A stretch of 64,000 nucleotides of DNA from Cyclina sinensis (taxonomy: Eukaryota > Mollusca > Bivalvia > Venerida > Veneridae), in assembly GCA_012932295.1 (NCBI GenBank), contig JAAONU010000001.1, forward strand, positions 50,255,134 to 50,319,133, written 5' to 3'. A program made the position numbers and the translations under genes. The notes beneath the pieces were generated by a model. The model was not told where the DNA came from. It worked only from the letters and a program-made list of their open reading frames with translations, and ran no database searches. Numbering within the stretch: position 1 is the stretch's first letter; every line of letters begins with the position of its first letter. Below, in pieces: positions 55,235-64,000 of the stretch.

Positions 55235-58200
55235 GGGGGTCCACTGGTGAAATTCAAAGTAACACCAAATTTTTCTGCCCTTGATTTTTATGAAGATTAA
55301 CTTATTGGAAGTTGATTTCTGCAAAAAAAATCATAGGTTGCCGAATGAACTTTTTCACAAATTTAACTGGCAGCTATGCTGTCTAAATTAAGCTTTTTGA
55401 CTCTGAAGCTGGCTGGAATTTTGCATTAACTGAGAAATATTTTAATGATAACTAGTATTCAATTATTAAAATTTTAAAGGAAATTATCAGTATAGACCCT
55501 ATTAACAAAAATTAGTTATAAAATGATAAAAAGATAACATTGGCAGTTAATGTCAATTTTAATTTACTACCCAATCAAGTTCAGAATTAAGAAAAATATC
55601 ACCTTTTTCAGCAGATTTCACCAGAAAAAATAGTAGTGGCATAATAACAACAAATTCATAATAAACTGACAATTTTAGATATTTGTATGGTCATTTTTAA
55701 AATGTAATAAAAAGAGTATGTCACCGTTCATCTTTAAGAGCTATCAAATAAAAATTCCTATGACCCATCAGGCTGTAACAGACAAAAAATCAAATGTATA
55801 ACTTTTGGGTAATTTATTATATTTCATGCATCTGATTATGTAAAATAGCTACAACTGATACATAAACATCAAATTTTGGATAAAAAACCACTTTAGATGT
55901 ATATCATATATCTCAGTTAGCCAGATATGTTGAAAATGGGGAGCAGTTTACCCCACCCACTATGTTTTGCACAACAAAAATTTTTTTTTTTTTTCAAATA
56001 TTATATCTGCATTGCTTAAACATGTCTTGTTTAAAGAAAATGAAAGAATCAGATGTACAATTACCCAGCATTCACATGCATATTTACAACTTTCATATTG
56101 ATAATAGGTCTTTTGGAAGTACACATGGTTAATTACCAAATAAAGATTGTTGCGTTTGTCATGGCTAACAACTTATGAACAGACCAGCCTAACACATTCA
56201 TCAATTCATATATATTTCAACAAATAATCTTTCCCAAACACAAGTTAGAAATAGCCTAACCAGTATAAAACAGTTTTTGACAACAAATTGTCATTACCAA
56301 AAACATTTCAAATCTTGGAGCTATATAAAGTTGAAGTCTATAGTCTATAGTTTATAGTCTATAGTTTCTGTTTTACAGCATCAGTATTGGTTGCCCTGGA
56401 TAACAGGTAACTATATAGCAGGAAGACTGCTTACTCTTTAGTTTCTCTTACTAAGATTTTATACCTTGTGTTGTCTGTACACTAAACATGATTACACAAT
56501 ACTGTGTACAAGTTAAATTCTATTAAAAGTATTCTACTTATTAGACCCTAATGTCCATCAAGTAGTAAATTCTCTACAGCAGCTGCAGTAAAAGTCTTCA
56601 TATCAATTTGTCTAAGCCCTTCTCCATCTTCATTTTATTCATTTCCATTGTAAAAGTACAAGAAAGTACTTAAGGTAATGACAGTCAAAAGTTCTTATAT
56701 TGTCACCTATATAAAAAAAAGCTTTTACTTTTGAAAGGTTTCACACTTTCAAGTTAAATTTTCATTTATCCATTAGATTTCTAGTTCAAAGTATGCCAGA
56801 GTTACTGTCTGGAAAGACAGGAAATGCATGAAATGCAACTTGTTGATCAAAGACAAACTGAATTACATATATGTAGATAGGGTTGTCAAAACTGTGCCTG
56901 TACCAAGTTCTGCTGTTTTATGGCACTGCAACACTTGTTTTTATAAATAATGTAACTCTTTGAGTATTTATTATGGGTCTGAGTAAAAAATAAAAACAAG
57001 AAAATTGCAGAAGTAATATCTACTACATATTTATGCACATAAAAATAACCTCTAGGGGCAAGATGACTGTGAAAAAAATGCAATATGTCAACAAGTCAAG
57101 AGTCCTATTTTCAAAGCTTATTTTCTGCATTCCTTTACTCAGTTTTTTCTCATGAAATTTTATCTTAAAGTAAGTCAAATAAGGAACAATTACTGTTTTG
57201 ATAGTTTGGATCATTCACATAAAAAATCAGAAATTTAAAAGGTGGCCCCCACTGAGTTCCTGGTTTATACCCCAGCTGAATATATTCAAACCAATTAGAA
57301 AAAAATATGTATACATACATTATAGGCCAACATTTTTTAATAAATAGTTTTACGGGACCGCCGACCGTATTTTATGTCAAAATGAAATAAAAATAAAAGC
57401 AACTTTCTGCATTTTTATTTTCATATATTCCGCCGACAATCTTCGTTTACCTTGCGTAAAAATAAAAGAGATGACAACGATATGCGATCGATTCGTAAGT
57501 GTAACAGTAATTCAATGTAATATAAGCGCAAATACCATTGGATGCTGAAAAAAGAATGAGCCAATCGTGTACGCGTTTAATTTACGCTTCATTCGATGCT
57601 GGTGATTTCGGATGCGAACATTAACCAAAAAATAATCAAGCGGGTGTAGTTATTTTAAAATTCAGCTCCATGAGAAGGGTTAAAATAAAATCCTTCATAA
57701 GGAATGTAGGCTTGAGTCTCTCTTTAGCCGACCTGCTGTTTGGCGAACATGGCGTACTCGTACTAATAAAAAAACACGTTGAAATGAATACGGAGGTTGA
57801 TAACCTTCGGTTGATAAGACGATGAAATTTGGTGTGCTAAAGGGTATTGGGTTCGTGTTTTTTTACACATTTTTTTTTTACTTAACTCTGTTGTGTTTAC
57901 CTGGAAATGAAACATTTCTGCAAAACATGATCATATCAGCAGTCTGTTGTTGAGAGACTGAAGTGCAGTTAGGGCACTGATTCTAACCACTGACAGTTCA
58001 AGTCGAGCTGCCATAAATAATATTAAATCTTACGTTGGCAAAAACAGTTTTATAAAGTTCATGCTCTAATTAATTTTTACATGTAGTAAGAATAACTTTT
58101 AAAAATAAAAGCTGAGCAATCTTTTGTTTTTTGTTTTGTTTTTTTTTTCATGAAACTAAGGCACGGTAAATTCTTAAAAGTCGAATTTTGTTTCTTTTTT

Positions 58201-60495
58201 TTGCTTATTATTATTGTTTTCAACAATATTGAAACTGGCAATCATTTGGTGTTTTTGATTGCTGTTGTTATACAGTAAAAGTAATTATTGTTGAAGTAAA
58301 ATGTATCTTCTATCAAATATAGCAACAGTTGTTTGGTATGCCCAAAATTAGTCCAAATAATTGTACTCAAAACATTGAATATCGTGCTATTTTTTGGATG
58401 GTCAACATCCTGCCTGAAGTCGCATAATTGAGACTAGGCAAAAATCTGATGAAAGCAGTTTCACCTTGGCTGTAACAAGTTTAGTGTAAAAGGTGTGAGT
58501 TTTTGTGGAATCACCAAAATCTACATCTGCAAACTAGTAATACATGACATGATGTAGTAGCTGGCATTTTCCATCAAGCTCATGAAGTATTATTGAAATC
58601 CACCCAGCGGTACAAAGTAGGTGCTTATGGTTACCGGTATTTTGGCATCTGTATAAGTCACGACTGCTTGGAATGAAATTCCAGGGTTTTCTGGAAATAA
58701 GGTGTGCATATACACCAAACAAATATTTATTTCCAGATAAGGTTGAAGGTTTCTGACCTTCCTGCTCATCTATTAAGCTGCATTAGGAAAACTTCTTCTT
58801 GTGACAGAATATCTTATATCAACAAATATCATCAAACTAACAAGAAAAAATGATATATAAAAAATAAAAAAAAATTGCCATGTCAAAGCTTTTATTTTTA
58901 TTTTTTTGGTCGACTCGTGGTATTTTGCACTTTTATTTTTATTTTTATTTCGACCCCCCGACCCTATTTTTTCAAAAAAATTCCCGTAAAACTATTTATT
59001 AAAAAATGTTGGCCTTACATACATCCCATGAAATTGTCTAAGGAAATACTTAAGAAGGGTACAACTAACAGTCTCTCAAAAAATTTACTACTGAAATAAA
59101 TCTACCAACAAAGTAAAATAATATTGCAGAAGCTTGATGAAAATTAGAAAAAAAAAATAGCTCTTGTAAAGATAGTATTTCTAAAAAAGTACTCGCCACA
59201 GCATGGTTAACCAAGATAATCAAAAGGTTTATCTCTATGGTCAGAACACTGCAATTTGGTTGGTTAATTCCACAAACACTTGATGTTTCTTCACTTATCT
59301 ATCTGAATACCTGGTACCAATTTATCTAAAATGTAAAAAAGTGAAGGTACATGTTTGATTTTTTATTGACTTTAACTACTAACAGGTTAATCTGAAAACT
59401 TTGATGTTTATTTATTTATTTTTCTTTGGGGGATAGGGGTATGAAATACATAATGACAGTTTAATCTGCAGTCATACATTTTAAAATGACTCAATGTAAC
59501 TTTTACACAAATTATGTAAATTGTAGTATTTAAATCTTGTTTAACAAAAATCTCAACAAGTTTGTGTATTTATCAGGATTATGTGGAAGTCATTGAAACC
59601 ATTAAAGTAACTCTTCACAGGTCTTATTCAATAAAAAATATGTTTTTGAATTCAGCAGTTTTCAGTTTTAACTAAACAGGAAGCTATCAGCTACAATAAC
59701 ACAAACTGTAGAAGCATAATTCATAATTTTTACAAATCAACCACTCATCTGTAAAAATATATGCATCCATCATTAATACAACAACTACAACATGCACTGT
59801 GTAACTGACTGGTGTGGTACATGGGCCCAATATGAGTAATCATTAAACTAAACAAACAGACCTTTGCAACTGAAAATAGGTTGCCTTTCTTACTACTTCT
59901 TGAAAGTTGTTAGCATAAATTATTCTATTTAGGCTGACAGGTGGGGCATTTCCTTTGACCACCAAGCAGAAAACTAGTTTGTATGCAGTTTAACCCATTA
60001 ATGTGAACTCATAACTGGAAAAAAAAGAAAAAAAAAGGGAATGACAAAAATAAACTTCAAAATATGAACCATTATTTTACAAGTCTCTACTTTATTGATT
60101 TCAGAAAAAGCTCTACAACTCACGGATATTCAAAAAACTGATAAAGTTTATACGTACATGTAGTGCTGGTTGTGGTTTACATCTTTTTCTTCTCTTATAA
60201 GCAAAAGGTTCACGTCTTTTTCTTTGTTTTACTTGCAAAAATGTTTACATTTTTCGGATGAAACATAAAGCAGTCTTGATTTAAGGGAGGTAACTCTCAT
60301 TGTCGTACAAAAATAAGCAGACGTTTCTGTCCAATATTTTGCAAAATAAAAGCGATAACGCAGAAAAACTTTTTGAATTAAAATTTCTTTTATCCTTTCT
60401 AATCAAAATTAATACGTTAAGAGTAAGTTTCAATTTTACAACATCCATGCGCAAAACCTGCGCAGAAGAACCAAATTCGTCACCAGTGGACCACC
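55235..60495. mobile_element. TTAA-inserted element of 5,261 bp, no coding capacity seen
   Basis: The ends GGGGGTCCACTGGTGA and, inverted, GGTGGTCCACTGGTGA match at 15 of 16 positions, and both abut TTAA (55231-55234 and 60496-60499). The surrounding repeat continues across: GGAGATAATTAAAA before and GACATATGGTTATTGA after match consecutive text of an uninterrupted unit at about 54770. The insertion therefore duplicated only TTAA, as piggyBac-type transposons do (family knowledge), although the ends do not start with the usual CCC. The interior is AT-rich, has no frame longer than 84 codons and holds a second element at 57325-59014. Function and family are uncertain. Confidence 0.65.
57325..59014. 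mobile_element. Nested inverted-repeat element of 1,690 bp
   Basis: The outer 33 bp (57325-57357, starting GGCCAACATTTTTTAATAAA) are perfectly inverted at 58982-59014. Weaker inverted similarity continues inwards for roughly 80 bp more, with AATAAAAATAAAAG and a GGGTCGG-type motif. The interior carries CpG-containing sequence and a CCAATCG site (about 57562) but no protein-like frame. No clear target duplication was found; the flanks share only TTATA and TTACA. The perfect ends imply recent activity or conversion. Confidence 0.75.
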
Positions 60496-60990
60496 TTAAG
60501 CTAGACAGACATATGGTTATTGAACATTGCATTTACACTCACTACTATCTATGACAGTGTGTAGTTTTAATCTCATTCCGTCGATACTTTTCAAATAAAT
60601 ATACGGACTAGCATTATTAAGTTTTATGAAGGGAGATAATAAAATATCTAAGTTAATTAGGGTTATGGTTCTTTGACGCTGCACTTCTTTTGACTAGAGT
60701 CTATAACTGTGTGAAGTTTCAATGAGATATCTTGGACAGTTTAGGAGTCATATTCCAGACAAGCATTATTTACTTAAGAGAGATAATTAAAGAATATGCA
60801 ATGTAGAATTATTGTTCCTGGACATTGCAATTTTTCTCTTTAGCATCTGTCAGTGTCTTAAGGCTCAATCAAACTCATTACTTTTCAAGGTATTCTCCGG
60901 ACAAGAGAATGACGGACGGACGGACGGAAAGACGGACAAAGCGGCGACTATATGCTCTCCGTTTGGGGAGCATAAACAATCTTAAGAAAG
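60496..60990 (+). repeat. Intronic repeat of about 155 bp, right part with GACGGACGG end
   Basis: Resumes with TTAAGCTAGACAGACATATG, gives three more units and ends TATTCTCCGGACAAGAG, then GACGGACGGACGGA and GGGGAGCATAAAC. This is the terminal structure of a bivalve-type interspersed repeat. The left end of the same repeat is near 53998. Confidence 0.75.
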
Positions 60991-61227
60991 CGGAGCTGGC
61001 AAACGATCAGCCTAATAAAGACAATTGAGAATAAAACTTATCGAAATAAAAATATTGTTGAATCGCTTAAAATCAGGGGTTGTATTTGTATTATTTTATA
61101 TCATTTATTGTCAATTTTGTTTAGTAGAGAAGCAGAAATATTACTTATAATTTATTTTGTCTTTTGCAATAATTTAGATTATCTATGTTCAATAAATGAA
61201 GTTGTTAAATCCATATATTTTTTTCAG

Positions 61228-61350
61228 ATATAAATGAATGCACTGGTAACACGTCTGGGTGCCAACAGAATTGCTCGAATACACAAGGGTCCTATTCTTG
61301 TTTCTGTGACTTGGGATACAGTTTGGATAAAAATGGTAGATCCTGCAATG
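61228..61350 (+). CDS. EGF-repeat gene, calcium-binding EGF exon 10
   Basis: 123 nt between TTTTTTTCAG and GTACGT. It encodes DINECTGNTSGCQQNC, SNTQGSYSCFCDLGYSL and DKNGRSCN. It has Asn in the third position (DINEC), shared in the array with the last exon only, and Q in CQQNC. Both sequons are present. Confidence 0.92.
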
Positions 61351-61954
61351 GTACGTTTAAAAGACATTTATATTTCTTTATATTTGGCTCACAGGTGAAT
61401 ATATTAGAGATTTATTAAGGTACTGGTAGGTAAGGTCCGGCCTCTCTTTATATGTATGTGTCCAGTATGCATAAGCGGGACAATTAAGAAATTTTCAGTT
61501 TATAAAGATAATCTTAAAAAACGTAAATTAAACCGTTCTGTGAAAATTACTTAAATATTTTTTTCCGATTGGTTTGTTAATCTCTGGCATCTAATATTAT
61601 TTTCAAACCAGACCCTGTGTGACCATTTTTTTCTTTTCATACTCATTTGACCTAGTATTGATATGACTAGAATAAGAAAATGAACACGGTTAAGCAAAAT
61701 TTGACAACAAAGCAAATTTGGCAAACGATGATTACAAATGAGAATAAAGATTTTCAAAAAAATATTGTGAAATCGCTTAAAATCAAGGTTTGTATTTGTC
61801 TTATTAAACACCATTTTATGTTTACTTTTTCAAGTGCATAAGCAGTAAATAATACTAATTATTTACTTGTTTTTTTTTTTTTTGCTTTTGTTTAAGAAAG
61901 TCGGATTTGTTATGCACAGTAGATGATTTTGATATTTCCATCTTTTTTTTCTAG

Positions 61955-62077
61955 ATATAGATGAATGTACTGGTAAAACATCTGGGTGTGAACAGAATTG
62001 CTCGAATACACAAGGGTCCTTTTCTTGTTTCTGTGACTTGGGATACAGTTTGGATAAAAATGGTAGATCCTGCAATG
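61955..62077 (+). CDS. EGF-repeat gene, calcium-binding EGF exon 11
   Basis: 123 nt between TTTTTTCTAG and GTATGT, the only GTATGT donor in the array. It encodes DIDECTGKTSGCEQNC, SNTQGSFSCFCDLGYSL and DKNGRSCN. The GKTS variant lacks the NTS sequon. Confidence 0.92.
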
Positions 62078-62696
62078 GTATGTTTAAAAGAAATTTATAT
62101 TTCTTTATTTTTGTACACAGACGAATATATTAGGTTTTTATTATGGTACTTACAAAATTCATCCTCTCTTTATATGTATGCGTACAGTATGCATAAACGG
62201 GAAAATTCAGAAATTTTCAGTTTCTTTAGATAATCTTTAAAAACAGTAAAACCATTCTGTAATAATTACTTAAATAACATTTTCCGATTAATTTGTTAAT
62301 TTCTGGCAAATAAAGTAATTTTTTTCACCAGACCCTTAGTGACCTTTTTTTCTTTTCGTACTCATTTAACCTATGAAATGTAAGTATCACATCAGTATTG
62401 ATATGACTAGAATAAGAAAAAATACACTGTTAAGCAAAATTTGACAAGATACCGAATTTGACAAACGATGCGCCAAATAATCTACAAATGAATTTAAAGA
62501 TTTTCAGAAAAATATTGTTGAACCGCTTAAAATCAAGGTTTGTATTTGTCTTGTTAAACACCATTTTATGTTTACTTTTTGAAGTGAATAAGCATTGAAT
62601 AATACTTATAATTTATTTGATTTTTTTGGCATTTGTTTAAGAAATTTTGATTACTTATACTCAGTAGATGACTTTGATATTTCCATCACTTTCCAG

Positions 62697-62819
62697 ATAT
62701 AGATGAATGTACTAGAAAAACATCTGGGTGCGAACAGAATTGCTCGAATACACAAGGGTCCTTTTACTGTTTCTGTGACTCAGGATACAGATTAGGTATA
62801 AATGGTATATCCTGCAATG
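62697..62819 (+). CDS. EGF-repeat gene, calcium-binding EGF exon 12
   Basis: 123 nt between CACTTTCCAG and GTACGT. It encodes DIDECTRKTSGCEQNC, SNTQGSFYCFCDSGYRL and GINGISCN. It has the most substitutions of the later exons (S for L, R for S, G for D), yet all cysteines and the hydroxylation site are kept. Confidence 0.9.
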
Positions 62820-63458
62820 GTACGTTTAAAAGACATTTATATTTCCTGATTATTTGTACTTTATTGAATACAACAGAGTTTTATGTTATGCTACCGCGAA
62901 AAGAATACAAATAGATAAATATGGTTCATTCTCAAATGCTACGTTTATTGTATGCATAATAAGGATAAGTTAGATATCCGAAGTTTTAAAAATAATTAAC
63001 AGAAAATGTTTCAAAACCAATTTGCAAAACTTACTTAAATAACATTTTCTGCTTAATTTATTAATATGTGGCAAGTAAAAAAAAAATTATCTTCACACCC
63101 TGTGTGGACATTTACTTTCATACACATAAACCTATGTGTCATAATTATCACAACAGTATTGACATGAGTTAAACACGAAAATGAACACCGTTACACATAC
63201 ATTAACAAGATAGCGGAGTTGGCAAAAGATTAGCATAATAATAACGCACGAGAATAAAAATTATCGAACCAAAATATTGCTGAATCGCTTAAAATGAAGG
63301 GTTGTATTTTTATTATTCTATATCATTTTTTGTTTATTTTTTAGCACAGAAGCAGTGAATATTACTTATAATTTATTTGTTCTTTTGCGTTTATTTAAGA
63401 AATTTGAATTATTTATGCTCAGTAAATAAAGTTGTTAAATCATTATTCATTTTTCCAG

Positions 63459-63581
63459 ATATAAATGAATGTACTAGTAACACATCTGGGTGCGAACAGA
63501 ATTGCTCGAATTCACAAGGGTCCTTTTCTTGTTTCTGTGACTTGGGATACAGTTTGGATAAAAATGGTAGATCCTGCAATG
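63459..63581 (+). CDS. EGF-repeat gene, calcium-binding EGF exon 13
   Basis: 123 nt between TTTTTCCAG and GTACGT. It encodes DINECTSNTSGCEQNC, SNSQGSFSCFCDLGYSL and DKNGRSCN. It is the last exon in view; the intron after it is of the array type and points to at least one more unit beyond the window. A short (AT)n tract lies at 63600-63617. The minus-strand frame over it is a shadow. Confidence 0.92.
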
Positions 63582-64000
63582 GTACGTTAAAAAGAAATTT
63601 ATATATATATATATATGTCTTTTTTTTGGTACACAAATGAAAATATTAGAGTTTTATTATGGTACTGATAGATAAGGTTCAACTTTGCTTTATATGTATG
63701 TGTGTAGTATCCATAAACGGGAAAATTCAGAAATTTTCAGATTTTAAAGATAATCTTTTAGAATATGTAAAACCATTCTTTGAGAATTAAAGCAAAAGTT
63801 AAAATGAAGCGAATTTTGCAAACTATGTGCCAAATAATAATTACGAATGAGAATAAAGAATTTCAGAAAAATATAGTTAAATTACTTAAATGCAAGGTTT
63901 GTATTTGTCTTATTAAACATTATTTATGTTTACTTTTTGAAGTGCATAAGCAGTGAATATTACTAATAATTTATGTGGATTTTTTGAAATTTGTTTAAGA

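Noticed and set aside
55235..60495. Possible integrated virus or Polinton because of size and inverted ends
   Set aside because: No frame for a polymerase, integrase, ATPase or capsid is visible, and the TTAA target does not fit the 6-bp duplication of Polintons.

Overview
The window is eukaryotic, repeat-rich and AT-rich. Its short symmetric exons, very long introns, invertebrate-style repeats ending in GACGGACGGACGG tracts, BEL/Pao and DIRS retroelements and several DNA transposons all suggest a mollusc, most likely a bivalve. That placement comes from repeat style and is not proven. No prokaryotic or viral genome content is seen.

One host gene can be followed on the + strand. It encodes a secreted or extracellular EGF-repeat protein that resembles the MEGF6/fibrillin class. 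A short CCPGY-type (EMI-like) exon (21345-21418) and an EGF exon (21654-21752) are followed by thirteen calcium-binding EGF exons. Each of the thirteen is exactly 123 nt long, phase 1-1, and encodes 41 residues. They lie at 22115, 23246, 46287, 49045, 50357, 50979, 51740, 52486, 53307, 61228, 61955, 62697 and 63459. The gene runs off the right edge, and its 5' exons are not recognised. Decayed copies of the first two exons at 201-275 and 1160-1268 show that this block was duplicated. Two exon stumps at about 49.3 and 49.7 kb are dead repeat units.

Nearly everything else is mobile or tandem DNA. From left to right:
- a broken PIF/Harbinger transposase (2.1-3.0 kb);
- tRNA-like SINE pieces (5.6-6.6 kb);
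- a TTAA-flanked inverted-repeat element carrying a tRNA-like core (7.5-7.9 kb);
- a minisatellite that switches orientation (8.0-8.4 kb);
- nested satellites of about 560 and 180 bp (10.8-14.3 kb);
- a dead DIRS-type retroelement on the minus strand (18.3-20.8 kb);
- a 6,977-bp CACTA-type element with CCGTATA subterminal arrays and gene-like exons (24,890-31,866);
- two broken Tc1/mariner elements (32.3-33.3 and 35.9-37.4 kb), the second set in a satellite of about 157 bp;
- a complete but defective BEL/Pao element on the minus strand (39,235-45,757), inserted in a second copy of the TTAA/tRNA-like element.

In the EGF-gene introns there is also a satellite of about 170 bp rich in TCAAGGTCA (46.7-48.8 kb) and a repeat of about 155 bp (54.0-61.0 kb). 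The second repeat is split at a TTAA by a 5,261-bp non-coding element that itself contains a 1,690-bp inverted-repeat element.

The layout records layered insertions into the introns and 5' flank of a gene whose exon array is itself expanding by tandem duplication. No wholly new system can be proven from sequence alone. The strongest candidates for follow-up are the CACTA element with its possible captured two-exon gene, the TTAA elements with tRNA-like cores, and the homogeneous EGF exon array.
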